A DNA stretch of 11,191 bases from an uncultured Flavobacterium sp. Lineage in GTDB: Bacteria > Bacteroidota > Bacteroidia > Flavobacteriales > Flavobacteriaceae. The notes below the pieces were generated by a model that ran no database searches, had not been told where the DNA came from, and was given only the letters and a program-made list of their open reading frames with translations. The stretch lies in the NCBI GenBank assembly GCA_946886675.1, contig CAMPIZ010000027.1, positions 1 to 11,191 on the forward strand. Reading direction: 5' to 3'. Below, piece by piece: positions 1-8,177 of this stretch. Each line of letters opens with the position of its first letter. The stretch's first letter is position 1. The position numbers and the translations under genes are program-made.

Positions 1-560
1 TCATTTATGTCAAGATGTTTTGTTTTAAGCATATTTGGAACAGAAAAAGCCACATAATAATTATCTGTATAATAAAATAATCCGGTACCGATATTAAAGT
101 AGGTATTGCTGCTGTTTTCCCTGAAAGCTACATCCGATGAAGTAGGCACATAACCATTGCCAATATCTGTAAACAGGCCTACTTTATGAAAAGTTAATCC
201 TGTTTTAATTCCCAATGCAAGTTTATGCTCTCCTCCTAAATTAAGCGTATAAGAAAAATCGCCATATACATTTGTTTCCTCTACAGGGCCTATTTTATCA
301 TTAATTGCAGAGAGGCCAAGCCCTACATTTTTTCCTACCGGACTGTGCACAGAAAGTGTCCCTGTTTTTGGGGCGCCTTCTATATCTACCCATTGAGCCC
401 TATAAAGCAGGCCGGCAGATAAGCTTTCTTTTGAGCCTGCATAAGCAGGGTTTACAACATTCATATTATACATATACTGTGTATAATGGGGATCCTGCTG
501 CGCATGTGCATTAAATGCCAGTGCAAAGACAAAAGCAGCAGTTATATATAGTTTTTTCAT
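1..560 (-). CDS. PorP/SprF-family type IX secretion outer-membrane protein, 3' part cut off by window edge
   Basis: The reading frame opens at the ATG at 558-560 and stays open for 186 codons to the left edge without a stop. The C-terminal part, probably another 100 or more residues, lies outside the window. Residues 1-21 form a clear signal peptide (MKKLYITAAFVFALAFNAHA, then QQ). The mature start carries the family hallmark QYMYN followed by NPAYAGS (residues 28-43), then YRAQWV and GAPKTG (residues 53-67). The rest alternates polar and hydrophobic residues, as in an outer-membrane beta barrel, with a FSVPNML motif near residue 172. In Flavobacterium, SprF-like members of this family are needed for secretion or surface attachment of proteins with type B sorting domains, and their genes sit next to their clients. 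Here the gene lies 72 bp downstream of such a client, which fits. The family assignment is firm. The specific role as export partner of the neighbouring giant protein is inferred from position. Confidence 0.93.
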   Translation of the reverse strand, partial: MKKLYITAAFVFALAFNAHAQQDPHYTQYMYNMNVVNPAYAGSKESLSAGLLYRAQWVDIEGAPKTGTLSVHSPVGKNVGLGLSAINDKIGPVEETNVYGDFSYTLNLGGEHKLALGIKTGLTFHKVGLFTDIGNGYVPTSSDVAFRENSSNTYFNIGTGLFYYTDNYYVAFSVPNMLKTKHLDIN

Positions 561-589
561 AATGTACTGGTGTGAAAATTAAATGAAAC

Positions 590-613
590 CCGGCCACTGC
601 TGCCAGCAGCCGG
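590..613 (-). terminator. GC-rich intercistronic hairpin (terminator, attenuator or processing site)
   Basis: The 72-bp gap between the giant gene and the PorP/SprF gene holds an inverted repeat. CTGCT (597-601) pairs with AGCAG (605-609) around a 3-nt loop, and CCGG (590-593) pairs with CCGG (610-613), with 3 unpaired bases (594-596) on one side. It is much more GC-rich than its surroundings. On the transcribed minus strand it is followed by GTTTCATTTAATTTT, which is T-rich but not a clean U-tract. It could be a leaky terminator that lowers expression of the downstream gene, or an mRNA-stabilising 3' hairpin. The structure is seen in the sequence; the function is inferred. Confidence 0.5.
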
Positions 614-632
614 TGCTTTCATAAGGTTTATA

Positions 633-3600
633 TTAATACTCCCTGCTTATATAAACCCATCCGGTGGCAGACTCGCCGTTTGACTTAGTGATACTGTAGA
701 AGTAAGTACCGTCCGGCAGTTCCCTGTTATCAGTATCCTGTCCGTACCACTGGTCAGTATAACCACCATTGCGGCCATATACCTTCTTACCATAGCGGTT
801 GAAGATCGTGATTTCAGTTACTCCTAAGTCTGTCAGGTCAAAGCGGTCATTGTCTCCATCACCGTTTGGAGATATACCACGTGGTATCTGGCACATCATA
901 GATTCTATTGTATAGCCTTCCTCAGATGAACATAATCCTGCAGTTACTGTAACAGTAAAGTTAAGAGGCAGTTCAGAGCCTGTATTTGAAGCATAATATT
1001 CTGACGCATTAAACTCAGGGCTGTCGTTCCCTACATTCATTCCATTTGCATCCTCCCATGTATATGTTATAACTGCATCTTCAAAAGATCCGTTTACCGG
1101 AGATGCAATCAGCCAGGTATTGTTGCCTCGGCAATCCTGAGAAATCTCAATACTTAAATCTCCAACAACAGATACTTCGGTTGTATAAGAACCCCCTGTG
1201 TTACAAGTTTCAGCATTTGCTTCAACTGTATAGGTTACTTCATACGTGCCCGTTATGCTGCTCATAACATCTATCTCTCCGGTGGCCGGGTTAATTACCA
1301 GCCCTGTCCCGGCAGTAAATGTACCGCCTCCTGTAAAATCAGGCGCTGTTTGCGGTAAAGCATTTACTGTATCATGGCAATACACACTCTCATAGCTAAA
1401 TTCTGTTACAGGAGTTATGCCTTCAGCCAGTTCTACTGTTGCTGTGAAAGTTCCTGCATTTGTACAGGTTAACACATCTATACCTATTGTATATACAATT
1501 TCATGACTGCCTGCTGTTGCCGTACTAAGGTCTATTATACCTGTTTCAGCATCAACTGTAAGTGTAGTGGAGCTAAAAGATCCGCCAAAGGTAAACCCTT
1601 CTGCTATAGACGGGATAAGCTCATCACCGGAGTTAATACATGATGGGCTGTCGTAACTAAATTCTACAACTGCTGCTGTCAGATCATTTATTGTTACAGT
1701 AAATGTTGTACTGCCTTCCTCAAGACAGTCACCTGCCGCTACCGTGTAAGTAATATCATAAGTGCCTGCTGTTGTATTTGCAAGGTCTATTTCCCCGGTA
1801 GCTGCATCTATTGCAAGCACTGCATCGGCAGTAAATTCACCTCCTGTATAGAATCCTGCCTCTGTGGCCGGCAGCGGATTAGTGGTATCAGCAATACAGT
1901 ATGACTCTCCATAAGTAAAACCTGTAACAGGAGTTACCAAAGGATTTATTGTTATTGTTACAGTAGTAGTGCCTTCAGGGTTACAGCCTTCTGCTTCTAC
2001 TGTATAAGTGATATCATAAGTACCTGCTGCACTCGAAGCCATGTCAATTTCTCCCGTTGCAGTATCTATTGCCAGGCCTGCAGGCGTAGCTGTAAAAATA
2101 CCTCCGGTTGTAAAATCGGCAGCAGGAGTTATTACCGGGTTAGCTTCGGCTATACAATAGGTATCCGAATCGTAAGCAAAGCTAACCTCAGGAACAATTG
2201 CCTCATTCACTATTACATCAAGCTGCGCTCTCTGACCTTCACAACCATCAGCATTTACATAAGCTACATAATATGATGTAGTACCTGCAGTCGCTGTTAA
2301 AGGTGTAGGAGCTTCGGTTAGGGCAGTCCCCCCCGCTGGCTCAGTATACCAAGCTAATGTATGATCTGCCAAAGCCGGAGCCGTTAATGGTTCTGCCACG
2401 GCACCTTCACAGTATTCTACAGGAGTAGTCACTTCAGGAACATCATCAACCGCCACATTTGTAATTACTACACTGTTTTCACAGTAACGGGTATTCCAGT
2501 AAAATGTATAATCACCCGATGCCATAAGCCCGCTTACTGTAGTAGTACTGCTTGCGACATCTGTAAACACAACTTCTGTAGGGTTATTTTCGTCTGCACT
2601 CCACATACCTACACCTCTTGCCTCAAGCTGCATTGAGTCTTCTGTACAGTCAAGTACAAGTGGTTCTGTTATAATCTCGTTATTCGCAGTTATACTTATA
2701 GCATCAAGCAGGTTGCCTATACCATTATCCTTAGACCTGAAAATAAACCTTGTAATACCCTGCCCGGCAGGAACATCATAAGTATTTTCCACTATCTGCC
2801 ATGCTGTTAAGCTCGGAACTTCTTCAAGAAGAACAAACGGGCCTTGTGGCGGTCCTGCATATAGCTGTATTGTTGTAGCCGATCCTCGGGTAGCTATTGC
2901 AAAACTATAGTTGTACTGTGTAATTTCAGAACTGTCAAAATCCTGATAAAGCCCCTGAATGTTTACTAAGTCAGCAGGGTCATATGGATCATTTTGCGTA
3001 AGTACCTGTATCACCTGCCCTCCGTCTATTGCTTCTATTCCTTCGGCATTTAAAGCATCAATAAACAGTACAGAATCCCAGTCCGGCATGTTGTATTTCC
3101 ATCCCGGAACCACTTCCTGCCTGAAGAAGTTATTAAGGAATCCGGTTACCGCGATAGGGCTTTCAAAACTACCGTTAACAGAGTTTATGGCACAAAGATC
3201 ATTTGGTGTTTTAACACATACTCCAAAAGTATACCTGTCCGGTGCACCTGTATTAAGCGTTAATCTTAGCTTATAGGTATCTCCCACTACAGTTGCAGTA
3301 GAGTATGCCGCCACAAGAGCATTGTTGTATGAACATGACATTTCTTCCAGCGCAGTACCATTAACATGATATAAAGTTAAGGTTACACTTGGATGAGGAG
3401 GATTACCTGAACTTGCATAGTAATCTCCTGAAAAATCGGTTAGTTCTATAATATGGGCTGTAGCGGTTGCTTCAAACTCATACCATATATCCCCGTTATT
3501 ATTTCCGGAGCATGTCATAGGTTCAGATGAAACCGTAGCTCCGTAAAAAGAAGCTTTTGCTGCCGATTCTTCGCATATCTCGCCTACGTTTACAGGAAGG

Positions 3601-6600
3601 ATAATTGCATTTTCAGACGAGTCATTTCTTACAAACTCCTTAGGGCCACTCCAGAAACTCTCGTCTCCCGCGCCACATACCGCTCTTACAAAGAACTCAT
3701 AAGTACCATCTGTTAGCGAGTCGAAATCTCCCGACACAGGAGCGTATGAAGAAGCATCTACCACTATACCCGATTGTGGTAAAGTACCATTGCCGATTGG
3801 CTGGATATAAACTTCCCATTGGGTTTCAGATCCACCGGCAGTCCAAGAAAGTACGCCGTCCTCATTTACAGTTAAGTCTGTAGGCTCGGGACAGGTAACA
3901 GGGCTGCACGATGCAAAACCTTCATAAATAATATCATTCATAGGGCCAAATGGTGACGGGCTGGTCCATATTGTAGTTGTACCCTGTTGTATAGTTACTA
4001 CAACATCTGCACTTGTGCCAGGCACATAGCCTATACCGTCCCATAGTAATGAGAATTCTACCCCATCACACAGGAACATTGTATAAGTATTTGTTGCTCC
4101 TGCCAAAGTGCTTGATAAATCGAGTGAGCCAATAACAAGCCCGTTCTGGATAACCTGTACTTCACCTGAAATTCCGCCCGCAGAAGGGTTGGTTATGGTG
4201 AAGGTATATTCACAGGCTGTATCTAAAGGGCATAGTGTAGTAAAGACAAACGGGCCGACCCATTCGCTCTCATCTGTATCACTACACACCGCCCTAACAT
4301 AATATTCATATTGTGTAGCAGCTGTTAAGCCGTTAATAGTTGTTGGGTTATTTGTAACAGTAGTAAGGTATTGCGGATCTCCATCCCCTAGAGGGGCATC
4401 CAGCCCGGCTGGCTGTACATAAACATCCCATTCATCTTCAGTTCCTGTATTCTCCCATACCAGCTGAACGCTTGTATCAGAAACGTTGTTAACCTCAAGG
4501 TTTACAGGCTGAGAACAAACCGGTATATCCTCGATAATTACATTATCAATAACAAATATCTGACCTCTGTAACCCCATGGATTAGGGTCTTTTTGTGGTA
4601 TGTGCCAGGCTATATTAATATTTCCTGTAACTCCTGCTGGGATATCGATAACTTTTTCTTTCCATTCCATGTTATTCAATGGCTCAGTATCAACATCTGT
4701 ACTGTATAGTACAGTTGTAAAGTTTACAGGATCTATGCCTGTTGTGGAAAGCAATACTTCTACATCTTCTTCAAAGAAAGAATCGTAGACCCTGTAATGG
4801 TACCTTAAACGCTGACCGGCTGTTACAGTAATGGTTGGCGATATCAGCCAGTCTTCATTATTACCGTTATTACCCGTAAACATCCCTGCCGACTGAGGTC
4901 CTTCGTAAGGATCTGTAGTTATATTTAAGTTCCATGTACTGGCATCTTGGTTATCGTTTCTTATAATCCAGCATTGCTCTGTTACAGATGAAGGATCAAA
5001 CGTTTCAAAAAACGGTGCAGTATAAGCTTCACAAAGCGTTTTAAACGTTACCGGGCCTATCCATCCGCTTTGGTCTGTATCGTTACATATTGATTTTACA
5101 TAAACTTCATAATATGTATCGGCTGATAAGCCTGTAGCTGTATATTCAGTATCATCATTAACTTCTTCTCCGGCTGCTGGCACGCCTGTTCCGGCTGGCT
5201 GAACAGCAACTTCCCATTGTGTTTCAAGAAAACCTTCTGTCCATGTTACATCTGCACCTGATGTAGTAATACCGGATATTGCAATCTCCGAAGGATCCGG
5301 ACATGCAGGGGCATCTTCAATTATTACATCATCAATATATGTTCCTGATGTTGGAGCAACCACATAAGACGGCGGAATCCTGAAGGCTATATAAACAGGC
5401 CCGTTGGCATTTATATAAAGTGATTTTTCTATATAATCAGTATTGTTATATTCCATTAAAGGCATAATAACAGTAAAGCTTGAAGGGTTTGTGTCTGTAG
5501 TAGACATTAAAACCTCAACCCCGCATCGAGGCGTAGGGAAAAATACACCGCCCAGTGCTTTGTATTTAAACCTTAGTTGTTTGGTACCCTGCACATTTAT
5601 GGCAGGTGATATTAACCAGTCATCAAAAGACGATGGCGAACCAAAGAAAGGCATTTGCAGCCTTGCCTCTGTAGGTGCCGTTATATTCCATTGCACATTA
5701 TCTGCATTGACATTGTTGGTAGTCCAACAAAATTTATGGGAGTTTACTATGTCGCCATCATTAAAATTTTCTGTGTATGGAGTATCAAAAACATCACACT
5801 CTGTTATAAAAGTGAAAGGCCCTACCCAGTTACTTTGTTCGGTATCACTACAGTACGCCCTAACATAATATTCATATTGAGTCGAAGCATCAAGATTTTC
5901 TACAAGAAAGTTAGTGTTAGTATCTGCATCAATACCTTCACCTGTTGGTATTCCACTTCCCATAGGCTGTACCGCAACCTGCCACTGAGACTCGGTAAAC
6001 CCGGCAGACCATGAAAGCTGTGCTGTAGTTTCTGTTATAGTTCCCACACTAAGATCCAACGGATCCGGGCATGCAGGTGCATCTTCGATGAAAACGTCAT
6101 CGATAGAGATTCTTGTAGCTACACTTCCGGTTCCCGGTGTTACAACAAATGCAATATTTACCGGACCTGTGATTGTAGTAGGTATATAAACAATCCTTTC
6201 TACAAAACCGGTGTTGGTTATTTGTGTTTCGGGCATTAGTACAGTAGTAAACTCGTTACCGCCAATACCCGCAGTCGAAATTTTTATGGAGTAGCTTGAA
6301 ATACCGTTTGTAGACCTGTCTTTAAACCGTAGCCTTTTTTGTCCTCCGGTTAGGTTAACCTGAGGTGAAACAAGCATATCATTGTTTTGGTCAGGATATG
6401 TATTTGTTTGTATAGTGGCATATCCCCCAAGATATGTCCATGTTAGGTTATCACTGTTTACATCTACAGAAGTCCAGCATGGCTCAGGCACTGTTGCCGA
6501 CGTACCGGGAAACTGAGTAGAATATGGTGTATTGAATACATCACACTGCGTTTTAAATCTGTATGGTAAACTCCATGGTCCCGGCACTCCGCCACAAACC

Positions 6601-8177
6601 GATCTAACATACAAATCATAAGCTGTACCTGCGGTTAAACCTGTTACAGGGTTTTCAAGATTTGTAGCAGTATCTGTACCTGTGGCAGGTGCAGGAGAGC
6701 CTGCGGGTACTGCCGCATACTGCCAGTTACTCATTAGGTTATTAGTGTTATCCCATGAAAATGAAACACTGTTTTGCAGTAAATTCGAATATGTAAATGC
6801 TGCCGGTGCAGGACAATCGGCCGAGTTAAGCGTAAAAGTAAAGCTTATACTGGCAGTTGCCGAAAGCTGTGAAGACACTACAATAATATAGGTATTGCCT
6901 GCCTGTACAAAAAGATTAGGAATGACCTTTAAAACTCCTTCTGAAGAGTTAAAAGTACCCGCTATACATTCTACACCTACATCTGCGCAGTTTTCATAAA
7001 TAAGAAGGGACGAATAATCGTTTAGACTCGGTGTGTTGATAAGGTGTGTTAATGTAACTAAACCATCTGTAGCAGGGGTATAAGAAAAGAACGCCTTAGC
7101 CCCGTTTAAATAGTTTTGGGTTATTGTAGACGGCAAACAGTTTGAGCCCTGGTTAGGGTAAGAAACTGCCGGATTTTGAAACACATTAAGATTACCTGAA
7201 TATGTATACACATTTCCATCATCCGGAATTACAATTGGTGCGTCACAAGCCACTCCTAAAATTGTAGTGCTTAAGCTAAAAGGGCCTGCCCATGTGCTTT
7301 CTGATTCAGAACATATTGCTTTAATATAAACATCATAATCTGTATCTTCAGTTAACCCTGATACAGAATAAGTATTATCTGTAATAGTGCCCACTGTTCC
7401 CGGAGGGGCACCGTCTGCCACAACCTGAATTTCAAATTCAGTTGCTGTTGGATGTGTCCAGCTCAGTTGAGCAGTCTCTGTTCCGGCTGATACCACAGTA
7501 AAGTTAGAAGCTAAAACAGCATCACACACCTGTGCTGACTGTACCTTAACATTATCAACAAACCATGTATCTGCATCCGGAGCAGCGCCGGGCTGATTAT
7601 TTACCAGTACAAAAGCTATGTAAACATTAAGGCCGGGCGCTATACTGCCCGGTATAGAAATCACTTTTTCTTCATAAGCAGTACTTAACTGCGCTTCCGT
7701 ATAAGTAGCAAGCACAGTAGTATATCCGGTGATGTCAGTTTGCCCGGCAGTAGAAAGCCTCACTTCATAAATATTTCCGTGATCTGCCGCATCAGACTGT
7801 TTTGTATAAAACCTTATTTCCCCATTGGCCGGCACTGTTACCAATGGAGTTATAAGGTAGTGGCGTGATGTATTACCTAAGCCTATATTTTCTGCGGAGG
7901 GATCTATAAATGCTGCCCCGCTGCTCATGTATCCATCGGTAGAAATGGTCCATGGGGTGGTACCCACGGTATTATTTGCCTGGGCCCATGAACCTGGAAT
8001 GCCACTTTCAAAAGTTTCTGTTGCCAATTGGCCATAGCCAAAAAGAGTGAAAAAAAGGAAAAAGGAAAGCAATGTTACTTTTCCTGTAATACCTTTTATG
8101 GCTGATGCAAAAACATCCGGAAACAGCCCCCGTATTTTTGCCTGCAGCCAGCACATTAATGGTAGTTTTAAAGTCAT
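633..8177 (-). CDS. Giant modular surface adhesin with T9SS type B sorting domain (2514 aa)
   Basis: This is a very large secreted protein. Modules by residue: signal region 1-50; choice-of-anchor-J/MAM-like sandwiches 51-213, 546-700, 794-955 and 1049-1217; FN3 domains 218-305, 455-544, 703-793, 959-1048, 1221-1315 and 1429-1517; beta-rich domains resembling PPC/CUB sandwiches 310-452 and 1519-1655; a separate beta module 1316-1424; a DUF642-like sandwich 1661-1832 (NGSFESP, VPGW); Ig-like domains 1833-1990; four tandem repeats 1996-2337; an Ig-like linker 2340-2428; and a type B C-terminal sorting domain 2431-2514 (GISPNGDGDNDRF, FNRYGKKVY, LPDGTYFY). I see no protease, glycosidase or other catalytic motif. 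The most likely role is adhesion or surface structure, with export by the T9SS. The ATG at 8177 is the first in-frame start after an upstream in-frame TAA, and no other Met gives a better signal peptide. The PorP/SprF gene follows after 72 bp. The class is certain; the ligand is unknown. Confidence 0.95.
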   Translation of the reverse strand: MTLKLPLMCWLQAKIRGLFPDVFASAIKGITGKVTLLSFFLFFTLFGYGQLATETFESGIPGSWAQANNTVGTTPWTISTDGYMSSGAAFIDPSAENIGLGNTSRHYLITPLVTVPANGEIRFYTKQSDAADHGNIYEVRLSTAGQTDITGYTTVLATYTEAQLSTAYEEKVISIPGSIAPGLNVYIAFVLVNNQPGAAPDADTWFVDNVKVQSAQVCDAVLASNFTVVSAGTETAQLSWTHPTATEFEIQVVADGAPPGTVGTITDNTYSVSGLTEDTDYDVYIKAICSESESTWAGPFSLSTTILGVACDAPIVIPDDGNVYTYSGNLNVFQNPAVSYPNQGSNCLPSTITQNYLNGAKAFFSYTPATDGLVTLTHLINTPSLNDYSSLLIYENCADVGVECIAGTFNSSEGVLKVIPNLFVQAGNTYIIVVSSQLSATASISFTFTLNSADCPAPAAFTYSNLLQNSVSFSWDNTNNLMSNWQYAAVPAGSPAPATGTDTATNLENPVTGLTAGTAYDLYVRSVCGGVPGPWSLPYRFKTQCDVFNTPYSTQFPGTSATVPEPCWTSVDVNSDNLTWTYLGGYATIQTNTYPDQNNDMLVSPQVNLTGGQKRLRFKDRSTNGISSYSIKISTAGIGGNEFTTVLMPETQITNTGFVERIVYIPTTITGPVNIAFVVTPGTGSVATRISIDDVFIEDAPACPDPLDLSVGTITETTAQLSWSAGFTESQWQVAVQPMGSGIPTGEGIDADTNTNFLVENLDASTQYEYYVRAYCSDTEQSNWVGPFTFITECDVFDTPYTENFNDGDIVNSHKFCWTTNNVNADNVQWNITAPTEARLQMPFFGSPSSFDDWLISPAINVQGTKQLRFKYKALGGVFFPTPRCGVEVLMSTTDTNPSSFTVIMPLMEYNNTDYIEKSLYINANGPVYIAFRIPPSYVVAPTSGTYIDDVIIEDAPACPDPSEIAISGITTSGADVTWTEGFLETQWEVAVQPAGTGVPAAGEEVNDDTEYTATGLSADTYYEVYVKSICNDTDQSGWIGPVTFKTLCEAYTAPFFETFDPSSVTEQCWIIRNDNQDASTWNLNITTDPYEGPQSAGMFTGNNGNNEDWLISPTITVTAGQRLRYHYRVYDSFFEEDVEVLLSTTGIDPVNFTTVLYSTDVDTEPLNNMEWKEKVIDIPAGVTGNINIAWHIPQKDPNPWGYRGQIFVIDNVIIEDIPVCSQPVNLEVNNVSDTSVQLVWENTGTEDEWDVYVQPAGLDAPLGDGDPQYLTTVTNNPTTINGLTAATQYEYYVRAVCSDTDESEWVGPFVFTTLCPLDTACEYTFTITNPSAGGISGEVQVIQNGLVIGSLDLSSTLAGATNTYTMFLCDGVEFSLLWDGIGYVPGTSADVVVTIQQGTTTIWTSPSPFGPMNDIIYEGFASCSPVTCPEPTDLTVNEDGVLSWTAGGSETQWEVYIQPIGNGTLPQSGIVVDASSYAPVSGDFDSLTDGTYEFFVRAVCGAGDESFWSGPKEFVRNDSSENAIILPVNVGEICEESAAKASFYGATVSSEPMTCSGNNNGDIWYEFEATATAHIIELTDFSGDYYASSGNPPHPSVTLTLYHVNGTALEEMSCSYNNALVAAYSTATVVGDTYKLRLTLNTGAPDRYTFGVCVKTPNDLCAINSVNGSFESPIAVTGFLNNFFRQEVVPGWKYNMPDWDSVLFIDALNAEGIEAIDGGQVIQVLTQNDPYDPADLVNIQGLYQDFDSSEITQYNYSFAIATRGSATTIQLYAGPPQGPFVLLEEVPSLTAWQIVENTYDVPAGQGITRFIFRSKDNGIGNLLDAISITANNEIITEPLVLDCTEDSMQLEARGVGMWSADENNPTEVVFTDVASSTTTVSGLMASGDYTFYWNTRYCENSVVITNVAVDDVPEVTTPVEYCEGAVAEPLTAPALADHTLAWYTEPAGGTALTEAPTPLTATAGTTSYYVAYVNADGCEGQRAQLDVIVNEAIVPEVSFAYDSDTYCIAEANPVITPAADFTTGGIFTATPAGLAIDTATGEIDMASSAAGTYDITYTVEAEGCNPEGTTTVTITINPLVTPVTGFTYGESYCIADTTNPLPATEAGFYTGGEFTADAVLAIDAATGEIDLANTTAGTYDITYTVAAGDCLEEGSTTFTVTINDLTAAVVEFSYDSPSCINSGDELIPSIAEGFTFGGSFSSTTLTVDAETGIIDLSTATAGSHEIVYTIGIDVLTCTNAGTFTATVELAEGITPVTEFSYESVYCHDTVNALPQTAPDFTGGGTFTAGTGLVINPATGEIDVMSSITGTYEVTYTVEANAETCNTGGSYTTEVSVVGDLSIEISQDCRGNNTWLIASPVNGSFEDAVITYTWEDANGMNVGNDSPEFNASEYYASNTGSELPLNFTVTVTAGLCSSEEGYTIESMMCQIPRGISPNGDGDNDRFDLTDLGVTEITIFNRYGKKVYGRNGGYTDQWYGQDTDNRELPDGTYFYSITKSNGESATGWVYISREY
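636..887 (-). other. T9SS type B C-terminal sorting domain (gliding motility-associated CTD)
   Basis: Residues 2431-2514 of the giant protein, ending at its stop codon, match the type B CTD family (TIGR04131, CHU_C). The landmarks appear in order: GISPNGDGDNDRF, ITIFNRYGKKVY, QWYGQ, LPDGTYFYSI and GWVYI. In the family this domain routes the protein through the type IX secretion system. Unlike type A domains, it depends on a PorP/SprF-type partner, and one is encoded immediately downstream. Confidence 0.95.
1167..2192 (-). repeat. Four tandem protein repeats of about 83 residues in the giant adhesin
   Basis: The repeat units are residues 1996-2078, 2083-2164, 2168-2250 and 2256-2337, in DNA 1944-2192, 1686-1931, 1428-1676 and 1167-1412. 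Each follows the same plan: FxYxSxxYC, then GGxFTA, then GLxIDxATGEID, then AGTYDITYTV, then a second Cys. Units 1, 2 and 4 are the most alike; unit 3 is the most diverged (TGIIDLS, GSHEIVYTI). The two Cys lie 57-58 residues apart in every unit, which suggests one disulfide per repeat. Repeats of this style are common in flavobacterial adhesins, where they act as stalk modules. The units have diverged at the DNA level, so this is an old array. Confidence 0.85.
2682..3197 (-). other. DUF642-like beta-sandwich module of the giant adhesin
   Basis: Residues 1661-1832 begin with CAINSVNGSFESP and continue to a VVPGW motif, then an AIDGGQVIQVL-like strand and a TRFIFRS strand. It ends in LLDAISIT. 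The NGSFExP...PGW pattern is the signature of DUF642/choice-of-anchor-C beta sandwiches, which are related to galactose-binding-like folds. If correct, this is the module most likely to bind carbohydrate. I recognised the motif by eye only; the glycan role is inferred. Confidence 0.55.
4233..6545 (-). repeat. Three composite anchor-J + FN3 units (about 250 residues each)
   Basis: Residues 545-793, 794-1048 and 1049-1315 each consist of a choice-of-anchor-J/MAM-like sandwich followed by an FN3 domain. Each anchor-J part starts with a Cys (C545, C794, C1049), has a CW motif 20-23 residues later, a DWLISP- or MLVSP-like strand, and ends with I-D-D/N-V-x-I-E-D. Each FN3 part has a W-x-V-x-VQPxG motif and a final Y-x-VxxxC-x-D-T box, then W(V/I)GP. 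The DNA period is about 750 bp. A more diverged first pair lies at residues 51-305. Confidence 0.85.
8028..8177 (-). other. Unusually long signal region of the giant adhesin
   Basis: Residues 1-50 contain a long, mixed n-region of about 33 residues with an amphipathic look (MTLKLPLMCWLQAK, then RGLFPDVFASAIKG). A typical hydrophobic core follows (VTLLSFFLFFTLFGYG), with likely cleavage near Q50. Most Bacteroidota signal peptides are 18-25 residues. No internal Met offers a shorter start, so the long form appears real unless translation begins at a non-ATG codon near residue 30. Confidence 0.7.

Noticed and set aside
1167..2192. CRISPR array or recent DNA-level tandem repeat
   Set aside because: The repetition is at protein level with diverged codons and no spacer structure.
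2959..3276. Plus-strand ORF of 105 codons, and similar short plus-strand ORFs at 305-514, 4108-4302, 4600-4788, 6682-6891, 8743-8931 and 9736-10059
   Set aside because: All are antisense shadows of well-supported minus-strand genes with no family features.
5443..6014. Two overlapping plus-strand ORFs of 141 and 119 codons
   Set aside because: They lie wholly inside the giant adhesin on the opposite strand, have no recognisable domain and no clear start signals. The minus-strand frame shows clear FN3 and anchor-J motifs throughout.
633..8177. Possible protease or polysaccharide-degrading enzyme within the giant protein
   Set aside because: Choice-of-anchor-J and PPC-like modules often accompany peptidases, but I found no HExxH, GxSxG or glycosidase-like motif, and beta-sandwich modules fill the length.
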